Of a stretch of DNA of 64,000 bases, positions 23,201 to 43,172 are shown one piece after another. The first letter of the stretch is position 1, and every line of letters starts with the position of its first letter. This stretch comes from Volvox africanus. Its lineage: Eukaryota; Chlorophyta; Chlorophyceae; Chlamydomonadales; Volvocaceae. The stretch covers positions 2,866,001 through 2,930,000 of the forward strand of contig BSDZ01000101.1 of assembly GCA_030268105.1 (NCBI GenBank), written 5' to 3'. The translations under genes were made by a program, and so were the position numbers. The notes beneath the pieces were generated by a model. The model was not told where the DNA came from. It did no database searches and saw only the letters and a program-made list of their open reading frames with translations.

Positions 23201-25926
23201 GCGGCAGCAGCCGCCACCGCCGCCGCCCAGTGGACCACCGCTGCCGGCTGATCAGCTCCCGGAGCATTGTCTTTTGTGTGCCCGCCTGTCTCGGAGCAGG
23301 CGTTGGGCTTCGGGTTGAAGTGAGGCACAGGCGTGACGGCTGCTGGCGAAGCAGGGGCGAGCTTGACAACTTGAGATGAGTACGATGGCGACCAAAGTCC
23401 AGGGCTTATACACATGGCTTGTGCTTGCTCTTCGTGTTGCGTGCGTCTGCGTGTGTGTTTTGGATGCCTTCTGGATGTGTGTGCATGTGGGTTTCCCTCG
23501 TCTTGTTCTTTCACAAATTATAATCGTGTCACTGGACCGGATGCAAAGGCGCAATATCTGTTAGGAATGTGCTCCTGAACGACATGGTGCTGAAGGACAG
23601 TTAAAGAGATAAAACAAGGGGCTGAAGCTTTTCTTGTGTTGTCGCCATTTGTGCTGAAGGATAGGTGGGACACCTGACTGCGAATATGGGAGGGGTGTGT
23701 GTTTGTTTCGTAGCTCTTGAGGGGGATGGGTCGGGGGAGAAAATGCTGTTAGTGATCTTAACCATTTCCAAAGAGAAGTGGTTTACTACAGTCACATCTC
23801 ATAGCTACGTCGTTGATTTGTAACAATCAACAAAGAAGGCCATTTACTGATACCTCTGGTACAGGGGGATAAGGGCAGAATGCACAGATTCATGTACACG
23901 CCAAGTATAAAAGATTTATTGGAAGTGGCTTTACTACAATATAGTAAAAGCTTCGAGCCGACAGTTGCGAAAAATCATTGCAAGGTTTATCTTGCGGCAA
24001 GGGTCGGTGGCTCGAAGCATGAAGCACATAAATGATGAATTCCTGCATCAGGTCCAGGAAATGTTGTCAGATAGACAGGTGCCCTGCATAAATTCGTCGC
24101 CATTGCGGCTTTCCAGGGACTAACTAACGACGTAAAATAGTGAATGCTTCCTTCGACATATGCTTATTGCATGTGTAGAGCCCGTAAGTACGGACTATTA
24201 ATTGGACTGGGTGCACGGCCTTGACGGTTGTGTAAAATCATGACATTCAGACCGCGTAAGCACAGTCATACGGTTACCATAGTGATGTTAATTGCAGTTC
24301 TCAATAAGGACGGTTACGTATTCAAGAACACATACTACACACGATCTGAGCTAATAGGCCGAGAATGGTATAATGCATACTGGTAAATTTGTAACCCCGC
24401 TCCGATCCTGGTGCCTGATGGCGAACTGCAGCACGATGGTGGGTCGTCGACTACATCGCATATCTGCCCAACCATGCATTCCACTACATTCCCAAGCATG
24501 CAAGTCGGCCAATCTGCTTCAAACGTTTCTTTCCGGAACTCGCTTTCCGATGGCAAAATATATTACATTACTTTTTTTATTGCGAGCCATGAGTTTCTGT
24601 ACGAGAGGTAAGTCGGCTATCTAGTTTTGTTGTCTTATACTCTCCGGTCGGCGGGGTCGAAGAGGGTAATACCGGCGGCATGGCTGGTCGTGAGGTGTAC
24701 GGCAAGCTGGCAAATGTCCACGTCGATGTCCATGCATCCGGTTCCACAGCCATGCAACCCTCCAGGGAATTGGCAACTGAGCCGTCTCTTTCTTTCCTTA
24801 AAACGTTTACAGAACACCAACTCCACAACGTGTTACACAGCGCCGATTACCCTGCTGCCACAAAACTGTGTACGTAGCCTCCAATCCGAACCGAGCTGCT
24901 CAGAGCCGAGAAAAGAAGCTTAAATACCACAGCCACACATAACCACTCAGATATTGCACCCCAGTCGTCTATTTCTCCTACGACCTCATCGAAACCTCCC
25001 TCTCTGCAACGGAGCGCTGTACATCCAATGTGCTGTAAGTTGCTCCGCCGCTATTAATACGACAGAATATCGATTTGATCAACCCTCATTCACTTAATCA
25101 TGCCGAAAAATAATAGTAAATGCTTTCTTCGAGGAAGCTCCCTCCATACTTTTTTCAAAGAACGAAAAATTACTAATCGTACAATACAACAACCGTTGTC
25201 GCCTTGTCGCAACACAATACTTTCTGTCAACTTATTAATTATTACTAAGTTACTACTGCTACTAAGGTTGTGTCCCTTCTTTTGGATCGTTGCACGAGAT
25301 ACTTACGATGTAAAATATGACACAGGGACCAAACAAATAGCGCCACTGTCTGGGATGGCCTGGAATCCTGCCGTTTCCCCAACACCTCCACACCCACGTC
25401 TCATCTCGTGTTTCAAAGGACTCTCCTAACTCTCTGCCTGTGTCGCGGGATCCATGGAGCATGACCCATGGGTCATCAGGCAAGATACTTGGATTATAAC
25501 CCAGTGCAGGACCCGTGGGTCAATGAAGGCGCACCCTTCGCGTAATGAACCGAGCACATTAAGACGAGGCACCACATACGGGTTATGGAGAAGGCCTCGA
25601 GAGGTCTATCTACGTAACATCAACGGCCCCTCAAGGAATGGGCCTATCCTAAGCAGGCAACGTACAGACACACACACACACACACACCGTACGTGCAACG
25701 CCTCTGCGGATGCAAATCAACCCTCTCTGGCGGTGGTGCTGCTGCTGATAACTCTGGTGATGAGAGTATACAAGCATGTTGTGGTGTTGCGGTTTTCTCA
25801 CTCACGGTTTTCGCGCCAACGAACGCAAGATTCAATCCCTCGTACCCTCTTCGAGTCCTCAACTACGGCGAGTCTCGTCGTTACCTGCCTCCACATCCAC
25901 ACGCGCTTGGATTTGACGCTTCACCT
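23201..25926. other. COX3 3' region and convergent intergenic interval
   Basis: Lies between the tail-to-tail COX3 and CruP genes and should contain both 3' UTRs. A TGTAA motif at 23819-23823 could end COX3 transcripts. Short open frames on both strands between 24335 and 24920 show no recognisable domain. A short CA run lies at about 25670-25687. Confidence 0.5.
23819..23823 (+). terminator. TGTAA poly(A) signal candidate for COX3
   Basis: The pentamer TGTAA is the common volvocine polyadenylation signal. It lies about 620 bp after the COX3 stop, so this would be a long 3' UTR. Confidence 0.4.
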
Positions 25927-33423
<7,497 letters not shown>

Positions 33424-34328
33424 GTTTTGGCACTTTGGCTAAACTCCGCAGGAATGTGGATTTCAGGGCGTTGTTTGATTCTATAGCTTGAAGTTGGAAC
33501 ACGGAAACAGTTTCGAGGTCTGTCTGCTCCTCTTCTACTGTATCAAAACATTATGCTTGATATTGGTCCCAAGAAAAACGATGAGGCAAATCCAATGTTT
33601 CATGCATGAAGCCTGAATTTGTTATCAGATATTGTATTGTACTTTTAATGCGAGCGCAAGCCAGCCAGCCAACCCTAATTCTCACATTGCGTGGTCTTTA
33701 TTGTCTTGTCGTCCATGTTTCGCCCGGCATTAACCGCAAACGGACTAAGCAGAAATCGGCCCTCTTTGAATTTGGAGATCGTGACCAGAGTAATACTAAA
33801 ACTAAAAATCTAATGTGCATTATTCCTCAATCTAATCTCTTATAGGGTGTCTCTTACAAAGTAGGTTTTTACTTTTTTAGCGAGCATCGGCAAACACATC
33901 GGACAGTTCGGGCCGTAGCCATCGCGGTTATTATAGCTATTGCTTAATAAAGATGTCCTACCAGCAACAGAAATTGCCCCCTTCCCGAAACCGAAATTAT
34001 TGCAAATGTCCCCAGGATCCCTGCCTGTTTCTCGGTGGACCGATGGTCGTTGGCTTACTCATTAGGCCGCGCTATCCATAGGGTTGTTTGCCCATGATCG
34101 CTTGCCAGGAAGGGAAAGTATTTGGTTTGTACGGCATGATAATTGCCCAGTCAATGTGGCTTGCCTGATTGCATGTTCTGATAGCAGAGATGTCCTTCGG
34201 TGTACGTTGAAAAGCTGTTGATGTAGAACGAAGACGATATTGTATCTATTAAATGCCTAATTTGGAAGCATCTTGAATAAATTTCGATAGGATTACTTGC
34301 ATCTTATCAGGTATCTTTTGACTTCTAC
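33424..34328. promoter_or_regulatory. Divergent intergenic interval between CruP and DNAJC8
   Basis: About 905 bp separate the two start codons. It must hold both 5' UTRs and promoters unless an upstream non-coding exon exists. I see no other gene here and no clear TATA box. Confidence 0.45.
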
Positions 34329-36906
34329 ATGGCGGACGCGGGCCTGTCTGACGCTGCTGGACCGAGCTCAAGTAGCACGGCTCAAACACAAGGCGAGAAA
34401 CAGGCAGCAAGACCGACACCAGAAGAGCTAGATCCTGATGATTTGCTCAAGGTACAATTTATATGCTTGGGATTTTGAAGTGCGACGGCCTTCATGGAAT
34501 CGACTGCAACACTTCGGCGCAGGCGTTCTTCTCCGACCTGAAAGAAGTGGATCGTGACAATGAGGTTAATCGCATCCTGTGGGCCTTTAAGCTGAACCCG
34601 TTTGAGAAGCTTAATCTTCGGTTTGACGCCACTGCGGAAGATGTCAAACGGCAATACCGTAAACTCTCGCTCATGGTGCATCCGGATAAATGCAAGCATC
34701 CACAGGCGGCAACGGCTTTCGATCGTGAGTGGGGGGGGGGAGACGATCGGACAGCGTGTCCTAGCCCTTAACTCCTTCCCAGCCGGGCGGGTTTCGCACA
34801 CAAGGACCCAACGTAGATGGTGCAGTAGAGGTATAAATTGATCCCTAAAGCTGGTTGCGCCTGTGTGTAGTTCTCGGAGAGGCACAGAAGGAGCTCCTGG
34901 ACGATGAGAAGCGGGAATCATTAGTGAAAGTCCTGGAACATGCGAAAGGTAAGTTATGAGGATGGGATCGCGGGTGCAATGATATAAAATAGATACAGCA
35001 AGTATAATCAACGGGTGCAGTGCTGTAGCCTAGCGGGACCTGCTTACCACTTATGTGTTACAGCTGTTGGACCCGGCTGCCAGAGGTTTCATGCATGCAT
35101 TCTTCCCTGTAGAGGAACTTCGAAAAGAGCGGCGCAAGGAGACGAAGCATGACAACCTCGTGCGCGTTGCCAGCTTACTGCACGAGGTACGTTCCTGACT
35201 GCGGCAAACCCGCCCCCTAGATGATCAAAGTAGGTCCTGTGGCCGATTCTGAGGAATGGATGTAAGGATGCTCAGGCATTCACAGACGTTCACAACATAT
35301 ACTATACAGTTGTAACCATACAGGTGTTACACTGTGGGCGAATTGCCCTGAAAGAACAAGCACGGGGGGCCCTGAACACCGGGCCGAACCACAGCGCAGG
35401 GTGGAACACACGGAACATGGAATAAACTTAGTCTGTCTGTCTTGCCGCCACAAAACTGTATTTCGAGCCGCACAGGAAGGGCGGGATGGTATTGAAGCGG
35501 AGTGGGAGAAGACGGACGAATTCCATGAGCGCTGGAAGATGAAGGCCCGGGATGTACTCGCACGCAGCGAGTGGCGGAAACGCAAACTGGGGAACCGGGT
35601 AGGTTATGTCGTGGAGGTCGTCAGGTTTGTGTTGCAGAGTTAGCTTCGACCTCCATATCCATGTGGTTGCAGGCCACTTCACAATGCAGAATGTCATTTT
35701 GTCGTTTATTTCTCCGTCGCTTTTACCGTTGCAGCTCAAAGAGGAAACCTTACGACTCGAGGAGAAGGAAAAGGAAGTCAAGGAACGCGTGAAGGCGAAG
35801 AAGGAGCATGAGAAACAGTGGGAGAACACGCGCGATCAGCGCGTAAGTACGTGGCACGATTACCTTAAGGGTGGCGGTAACAAGAAGTCGACGGGCATGG
35901 TGAAACCGCCCAAGTTGAAAACCAACGACGAGGTATGAAAGGGTGTTGCGCTGTGGGCGACTTGCCCTGAAAGGACAAGCACCGGGGGGCCTGACCACCG
36001 GTCCGAACCACAGCATGTATGTACGTATGTATATATTATGGGTGTTACACTGTGGGCGACTCGCCCTTCAAAGACGAGCACCGGGGGGCCTGACCGGACC
36101 GAGCCACAGCGCAGGGGAGGAACACGTGGCTTCGTCTGTCTGTCCTGCCACGCGCTCCCCCTCTCACTCGGGCCAGCGAGCCCTCAGAGGCTCTCGCCTG
36201 GCCACTTACAGAGCACTCAGGGCCACCAAGAAACCACAGAAAGGCCCAACAGAAAACGGGGGACACCTAGCTGCTCAAGGGATGGGGAAGCCTTTCCTCT
36301 AACCCGAAACTGACCTGGCAGGAGTCTGACAGACACACACAGATCCCCTCAGAGGAGAAACACCAGCAGGAAAGCACTCTCTTACACAGCCAAGCCGAAA
36401 GAACCCAACAAGAGGCGGAGGAGGGGATGGCAAGCCGAACTGGCGCCCCCCTAGAAAGCCTTCCGGCCCCACCCAAAGCTGGCCTCGCAGACACCTGCAC
36501 TGCACAAAAAGGAAAGAACTCTCTCGCTGACCCCCCCTAAAACCCTAAGGACCCGAAGCCTGGACACAGGAACCTCTAGCCACGAACCCCTCCACCCTCT
36601 CCCTATGTATGTATGTATGTATGTATGATACATGCACCTACTTTACAGCGTGTGAAGTTTAGATATTGTCTGTATGGATGAATAGGTCAACATTGCTGTT
36701 ACATGTTATTTGACCGTGATTTAGAATATGCTATAGTACGTAGCAGCTAGTACGTATGTAGTGCTGAGTGATTTATCTTGCAAGATGAGTTAATAAGTTT
36801 CACACGATGGTGGAAACCACTGCAGGAGAAATTGTACGTACAACGACCTGTTGGAGAACAGCACAGACCACCACCACAGAAACCTGCAGGTCCTAAGGCG
36901 GACTAA
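34329..36906 (+). CDS. DNAJC8: DNAJC8/SPF31-type spliceosome-associated J-domain protein, complete
   Basis: Exons: 34329-34451, 34523-34724, 34871-34948, 35113-35186, 35476-35598, 35735-35932, 36826-36906; in phase, 292 residues (human DNAJC8 is about 250). Acidic N-terminus, then LNPFEKLNLRFDATAEDVKR and the J-domain signature YRKLSLMVHPDKCKHP, which includes the HPD motif needed to stimulate HSP70 ATPase. The remainder is a charged, mostly Lys/Glu/Arg coiled region with WRKRKLGNR and DQRVSTWHDY, as in DNAJC8. The last exon encodes LYVQRPVGEQHRPPPQKP, typical of plant homologs. Reading through exon 6 would give a premature stop at 35936-35938, so splicing at 35932 is needed. The family associates with spliceosomal proteins in the nucleus. 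Introns 4 and 6 contain copies of a dispersed repeat. A TGTAA signal follows at 37022. Confidence 0.93.
35323..35451 (+). repeat. Dispersed GTGTTACACTGTGGGCGA-family repeat, copy A
   Basis: Begins GGTGTTACACTGTGGGCGA and continues through GGGGGGCCCTGA, CCGAACCACAGCGCAGG and GTCTGTCTGTC. It is alignable with copies at 35941 and 36040. It lies in DNAJC8 intron 4 and ends about 25 bp before the splice acceptor of exon 5. Confidence 0.85.
35941..36160 (+). repeat. Dispersed GTGTTACACTGTGGGCGA-family repeat, copies B and C in tandem
   Basis: Copy B (35941-36014) and copy C (36040 to about 36160) are in the same orientation, separated by a short TATG-rich spacer. Shared blocks are GTGGGCGACT, GCACCGGGGGGCCTGACC and CCACAGC. 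They lie in DNAJC8 intron 6 (35933-36825) and begin just eight bases after the splice donor. Confidence 0.88.
36604..36628. repeat. TATG tetranucleotide run
   Basis: About six TATG units in DNAJC8 intron 6. A similar TATG-rich spacer separates repeat copies B and C. Confidence 0.85.
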
Positions 36907-37021
36907 GCAACTTCGTAAACATCCATGGCTTGGCTGGCTTGGGCGGCTTGTGAAGGTAGCACGGCCTGAAAGGGATTACAGTACGGACCTGGCTGACCTT
37001 TGTCATATTCCGACGATGTTG

Positions 37022-37026
37022 TGTAA
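37022..37026 (+). terminator. TGTAA poly(A) signal of DNAJC8
   Basis: Lies 116 bp after the stop codon at 36904-36906, a normal 3' UTR length for volvocine algae. Confidence 0.7.
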
Positions 37027-37527
37027 CATGATCGACGCTGATGCCACCAACTAACTGCTGCGTGTGTACAATCTATCGTCTTGACCTACTCAGGAAGCAA
37101 TAATTTCCGAGTACACTATACAGACAGGCAGATAGGCGGGCATTTTGCTTGGACATCCGTCCATACATCGCGTTTGATGAATAAGAAGATTGCAATCACA
37201 GCCCAAAGCTGGAATAATAATGAAAGTCCGGACGGGAGTGCATCGATCATAGATCGTGCTTGACACACCAGCCACGCTGACCTGCAGGCAGGCATGGGCT
37301 ATCGTATACGGATACGTCTAGCTTGGAGGGAGAGAGCGAATGAATGGAATTGATGTTGATCGATGTATGCATATGCATGGATGCCCCTTGCTTGTCCTGC
37401 CGGTGCCCCTGCTGGCGCCTGGTTCTGTGTTTTTTTGTCAACTTATCAATAGCACTTATTACTACATACTGTGTACGTATGTAAAAGGGGGGGATATGAT
37501 CCGATGAAGTTGTGTACACGTATGGAA

Positions 37528-37560
37528 GGGTGTTACACTGTGGAGACTACTTGCCCTGAA
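37528..37560 (+). repeat. Truncated copy D of the GTGTTACACTGTGG-family repeat
   Basis: GGGTGTTACACTGTGG followed by GA-CTACTTGCCCTGAA matches the start of copies B and C, then similarity stops. Confidence 0.75.
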
Positions 37561-38953
37561 TAATAATGCAGTCCAAATATCTATATAGTTTATACCCTTG
37601 GCGGCCTTCGTTATCAACTTGATTTGCAGGTTGGGAAGTTGGGAGTTCCTGGGACAGAAATAAGTGCGCGCGTAATAATGAAAACCCTACCATCATCATC
37701 CGCTCATTTGGCCCACCCCGGCTGTCAGGCCAACCCTCCAGTCAATCTACCCAAGCAAGCAAGGCGGCGCCAAACACATTATTCCATGCATGCTGGCAAA
37801 TAAGGGTTTTGGAATCTATGTAGGTCATCAGTAGGTCCCCAACTGATGCACATACACGGCACTCCTGCTTCAACCGCCAAACAATAATGGCTTGGTTGTA
37901 AATGATGCATGCAATACACCACTTATATACATAGGTACATTACTCCCGTGTTTATATTTCAATAAACGGTTGCACCGATGAAATCCACATACGTTTCGCC
38001 AGAAGGGTCACGATTGGAAAAACATATTAGAAACCAATAGTCGAGGACCCCCCCCAGCCACGTGGTGGACTGATAAAAGATTTTCTTTATACGTAAATGT
38101 ACTGTTTATATGTACGTAATGTACGTACGTTTTTACAGAGCCGCTGTCAGCATATAGACTGTTTCCATGCTTGCATTTCATCCTTGATGGGGTATGAACG
38201 TCATTAGTCATGCATGGTTATGCATATGGCGAGGCCACATGACGCCTAAAATGCATGCATTGTCAGGAACAAAGGCAGCAGGTGAGCCTTGCTTGCTTGT
38301 AACAAAAAAGTTTCTCCGTCGTCCCGATTAAAAATTTTGCATGCCCTAAGCAACACCGTTTCCTCAGGAAACCAGTCCTGACAGGAAGGACGGATGCGTG
38401 CGTCCCCGCCAGTCACATGCATGTCACTAAGTGATTTAAAAGTTGCCGTTCCTTATGTGCCTATGTTTTTGTATGTGAAAGTATGGCTCATCCGCATCGG
38501 GGCGTTGATTGTACTGTGCAGTCTCATCTACGATGCCGATGATCCCAATCAGATGGGCGCAAGCAAGTCCCGCAGCCCCAAGCCAGCAGGCTTCGAAAGG
38601 TATAGTAACAGAGTTTATTCGTCGGACCTTTTTATTCACTTACCTTTAAAACTGTGAAATGTAATTTTATGCAGTTTCAATTGCTGCTAGTTTTCCGTGA
38701 AGCCCTTCATTCTCAGTGCCCGAAAGGAGGGACAGAAAGATATATATTCTTAAATTATTCTTTGGTGTTCTAAATAGAGCTTTAGATGCGCTGACCCAGT
38801 TTGGGCCGCCAAACCGTCATCGCTCATGCACAACCAGAAGCTTCAGATATCGCACCCAGCCCTCTGGTCATCGATATTGTTCCTGGAGCGTGCAACTTCT
38901 TAGAAACTCAATCATCCTCTAGCAACTGCCATTACCGGACGCGGTGCTGCGAG

Positions 38954-41640
38954 ATGCTGTACGGTGCCATAACACGAACACGACTCGGCTCCCTGACAAT
39001 GAAACGGTATCGGCCGTGCTATTCCTCTTCAGCAAACCTGAGCACAGTAAGAGCCGTCAAATTTCACACTCGTCGCCCCAGCGGGGCCGTTTACGTGTTT
39101 GCTTCATCGGCGCCAACGCCGACGGCAGCGGCCACATTTGCTGCAGCCGCTGTGGCGTCTGCGGCCGCCTCGAGTCTGGGCCGATTTTCAATCAAAAGGT
39201 ATTACAAAAGCATATGTATACATATTTAGACGCGTTATTGTATGATTTTTTACCAAAAGAAAAACAGCCAAATTAGATTTGAGTGCCTTGAACAGACCCA
39301 GGCGGGGACTCGGTTGAGGAAAGGGGCATATGTCCAGGGGACGCAACGAAAGGGTTATTCCCGATCTTCCCATCCCTTGCTCGCAGATGAGAGCGGGGTT
39401 TGGAGTGGAGGTTAGTAATTACAGAGTGTAATAAGGTTGTCCTTTCTTTCTATGCCCGGTGTGGTCACATCTGTCTGTCGAACACATTTTGAAAGTTCAT
39501 TGACCGATGAGCTGTTAGTAAGAACCCAGTGAGCAGGCTCCCCTCCCCCGCATCGTCGCAACACCCTCACCCGCCCCTCTGCTGCAGCGCCCAGGCCGCG
39601 ACCCCAACTGCATCCCCCACCTCTCCGTCCTCCAACTCCAATTCCAGCCCCACTGCCGCTGCGTCCTTCCACGAGTCCAGGGACAGGAGCGCCGACGGCG
39701 GCGGCGGCGGCGGCGGCGTTGATCCAGCTGATCCTGTCGGTAGCATCGCCGCCGCTACATCCCCCGACGCGGCTGCCGCCTCCTCGTCGTCGTCTTTCCC
39801 CACCTTGGAGGGTACTCCCGTGCCCTGGGCAAGCCTGGGTCCCTCCCTGGACCTGATTCAGCAGAAGTTCCGCATAGGCGGGTCCACCTTCCGGCTGCTT
39901 GCCCCCGGCGATGTGGATGCGGTTATAGATATGTATTTGGAGACAGGTGAGACGCCGTGAGCGAAGATACACCTGGTTCCCCCTCGTTGAGTCGGTTGAG
40001 CAACGGCGGCGCAACGCGCGACGGCTGAAATGGGTTGTGGTTAATGGGGGTAGGTAGCTGGTAGGAATTTCTTGGCTTGGCAGTTGATGGGATCACAGTG
40101 GACGGATCGCCGACTCTAAATTTGCCCATAGCAACCCATAGCAACCCCCAAACTAAGGTCCCGATATTCCTAGAGGCCACCCGAGCCCCTCTCTCTATCG
40201 CCACCATGGCAACTCATTGGGGCCTTCCGCTGCAGTCGTCGTGGTCTCGCCCAGGTCGCCTCGGTCGGCTTCACCCAGCCCCCTCATGCAACTCCTCGTC
40301 ACCCAGGTCTGCTTGATTCCGACCCTTATTGGACGCGCGCCTGGCCCTCCGCCATCGCCTTGGCCGCTACCTTGCTGCAGCGGCCGGAGCTGGTGGCGGG
40401 AAAGGTGGTGGCGGATCTGGGGGCGGGACTTGGACTGGCAGGGATGGCGGCGGCTATGGCAGGTAGCTGAGAGCTGTGAGATGGGGTGGGGTGGACGAGG
40501 CGTGAAGCGGGGTGGAGGAGGAGGATATCCTAGAGAACCTAAAGAATTCGGTCTTTGCGGGATTTGCACCTTGTGTGCCGGGGGTAAGGAAGGGAGCAGC
40601 GCGGCCGATAATGGCGCAGTGAAGGACGTTATGCACGGCCGGGCGTCGTAAGCTGGCGTGGGGGTAAAACCCTGCGCGACACGACACGGCTGCTGCTATC
40701 TTCCAAAATTTCTCTTCCTTCATAATCCCAATCTTATTCCATACGGCCCACACTTTATATTGTACATGTTTGACCACATTCATGAAATGGTACTTCTTAA
40801 TTCCACAGTTCTATTTTATTTTTATTATGTAATAAAAAACACCAACATTTAAAAAGTGGGTGGTGTGATCCCACAGGGGCGAGAGAAGTGGTGCTACTGG
40901 ATCGAGAGCCGGCAGCACTGCAATGCGCCCTTTTAAGCGCCGCCGCCACAGGCCTGGATTCAGATTCGGATTTAAATGAGTATCCAGATCTGGATCTGGA
41001 ATCAGTATCACTACGGGACGCTCCTCCGACGCATTTGACATCGCCTGCGAATCACAGCCATCAACTACCACAACGACAACGGGAAGGAGGAGGAGGAGGA
41101 GGAGGGCGAGGGCGAGGGCGAGTGGAGCCCTTACCCGCAGACCAACTACCGTCGTACGCGGCGTTACAGTTGACGCCGCCGTACAGGCACTTAGTACGAC
41201 CGCTCCAGGGGCATGAAGGAAAATCGGAGTTGTCCCATGCCCAGGAGGAGGATGGGTTGCCGGTGGAGCAGGGTCAGGATGAACAAGAACACCGATATGG
41301 AAAGCGGCCGCCCCTACCACCGTCGCCATCACCGCAGCAGCCAAGACAGCATGAATGGAAGATGCTAATGGCTTTAGCGAGAGGCCTGGACTGCAATCCT
41401 GGAAACAATCAAAGGTATGCCCCAGCGGAAGGCCAGCTAAGCTGTAGCGGTCGCGATAGTGGCGATGGCGGCAGCAGCGTAGAAGCGGCAGCGGCAGCGG
41501 CGCCGGTGTCGTACAAGTACCAGTCACCGTCACCGTCACCATCCTTGTTGAGGTTATCTTCTGAGACTCTGGCGAATGAGGAAAGTGGAAAGCAGCGAGA
41601 CAGCAGTGGCTGTGATGGCGGCTGTAGCAGCAGCGGCGGT

Positions 41641-41672
<32 letters not shown>

Positions 41673-42767
41673 CAGTAGCAGCAGTAGCAGTAGCAGCAGT
41701 AGCAGTAGTGTGTTTAGGGCGCATGTCTTCGATTGGACTGCACCACCGGGGATCGAGCAGCTACTGCCACCCACACAGACCACGTTACAGCTACAGCACC
41801 GGGGCCGACAAGGTATTGTACGGCAACGACGATTTGACGTTGTACTTGCGTGTGACGTACTGTACGAGGACGCCGCCGTGGGACCCATTGCGGGGCTTAT
41901 GCCACTGCTGCTTGAGCCAGACGGTGGTCGGCTGTTGCTCGCGGATCCGCCCAACCGTACGGTAAGAATGTCTGTGTGTGTGTCTGTACATGTGTATGTG
42001 TGTATGTGTATGTGTACATGTGTATGTGTGCTCTTTCCATCTTCCTGCAGCCGCGTAGGGAGCAGGCATCCGCCCAAAATGATGTTGCCCTAATCCCCAG
42101 TCCCCAGTCCCCAGTCCCCAATCCCTAGTCCTCAATCCCTAGTCCCTAGTCCGGGACCTCAAGTGGTGACGACTACAGTCATTCGGCGATTTGCCCGTCT
42201 CCAGGTCCGCAACCGGGAGCGCTTTCTGGAGGAGCTGACGTCTGGGCCGCTGCGGCTGTCCGTTGAGGAGTTCAGCCTCCAACAGTGCGAGGTGGGGAAA
42301 GGGAACGCGATGTGTGGATGTGGGAGTATGTGTATGTGTTGGAGGAAGGGTGGGAGGTAGTTCCTCCAGCATCGTAGCAATTGGCGTGCAATTTATGCGC
42401 GTACATGGCATTGGTACTGCTTTTGAGAAGTACGATCACGGGGGGTAATGGTCAAATGATAGGAGGACGGCGGCCTCGTGTACGGGATGGGGTGAGGTGG
42501 GGGATGTGCTGATGCGCGTACATGTGTGTGTATGTGTGCAATATTATATCGTGCTCACGTTGCGTCGCTGTGTCTCGGCCAGTGTTTCTTGTCGTATACG
42601 TATGTCGTGAAGCTGACGTCGTACAACGGTATCAGGTGTCCAAGCTCGATAACGAGATGGCAGGCGGGCTGGCGCCCACTGCAGAGACAGTTCCCGTACA
42701 GTTCCTGGTGTTTCGGAGCAGCTTGGGGAATGACACAGTGGGAATCAAGGGAGGAGGCGCACGCTGA
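38954..42767 (+). CDS. SAM-dependent (family-16-like) protein methyltransferase with large insertion
   Basis: Exons: 38954-39198, 39588-39946, 40307-40462, 40877-41961, 42205-42291, 42636-42767; in phase, 687 residues. The first ATG in frame (38954) opens an Arg/Ser/Ala-rich, acid-poor N-terminus (MLYGAITRTRLGSLTMKRY) resembling an organelle presequence. The methyltransferase core reads FRIGGSTFRLLAPGDVDAVI, DPYWTRAWPSAIALA, motif I VVADLGAGLGLAGMA (DLGAGLGL at about 238-245), VVLLDREPAAL as the acidic strand-2 motif, and FDVVLACDVLYED (about 573-585). This order fits the METTL21/Methyltransf_16 class, whose members methylate lysines on proteins; the substrate here is unknown. About 270 low-complexity residues (Ser, Gln, Gly, Ala runs) separate the strand-2 motif from the DVLYED block, all within one 1085-bp exon. 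A TGTAA signal follows at 43168. Confidence 0.86.
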
Positions 42768-42802
42768 CAATCCTGTCATGTGCAGTCGACGGAGGGACAG
42801 AG

Positions 42803-42825
42803 GGACGGACGGACGGACGGACGGA
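42803..42825. repeat. GGAC tetranucleotide run
   Basis: About six GGAC units shortly after the methyltransferase stop codon. Confidence 0.85.
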
Positions 42826-43167
42826 TACATATGCATCGGACCTCACGGTTTCATCGGCTGCTGGACCCGGCCTCCGACCCGCTTCGACTGAAGGAGTGCG
42901 ATTTTCCGTACATATGCGGCCACATACACATTCAACTTTCCAGATCTGGCTGATTTCCTCGAGCAAGCGAGCGAGCCATGAATTGGGCTAATGATCAATG
43001 CCGTGCTATACACACGATGTTTGGCATCCGGGATTATATAAGGGGGCTTCGGGTTGGCGCGACCCCCTTGCATCCCACCCGCCATGGGGTCTGCATATGC
43101 GCATCGCGGCATCCATGTTAAACAAACATGGACTGCAAAATTGGGTTTCGGCGCCATTTGAAAATTG

Positions 43168-43172
43168 TGTAA
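43168..43172 (+). terminator. TGTAA poly(A) signal of the methyltransferase gene
   Basis: Lies about 400 bp after the stop at 42765-42767, within the usual range for volvocine 3' UTRs. Confidence 0.55.

Larger units (their letters stand above)
36907..38953. other. Intergenic interval between DNAJC8 and the methyltransferase gene
   Basis: Contains the DNAJC8 poly(A) signal, a partial repeat copy at 37528-37560 and several GCATGC-rich words. An ATG at 38553 opens a short MGASKSRSPKP frame with an N-myristoylation-like start, but it cannot be tied to a gene. Nothing else is recognised. Confidence 0.5.

Noticed and set aside
35936..35938. TGA read as the DNAJC8 stop
   Set aside because: The final exon at 36826-36906 encodes the conserved C-terminus of plant DNAJC8 homologs and joins in phase, so the TGA lies inside an intron.
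38553..38601. ATG with MGASKSRSPKPAGFER, myristoylation-like start and a GTATAG donor
   Set aside because: Its phase and distance do not connect convincingly to the methyltransferase exons, whose own ATG-initiated presequence at 38954 is sufficient.
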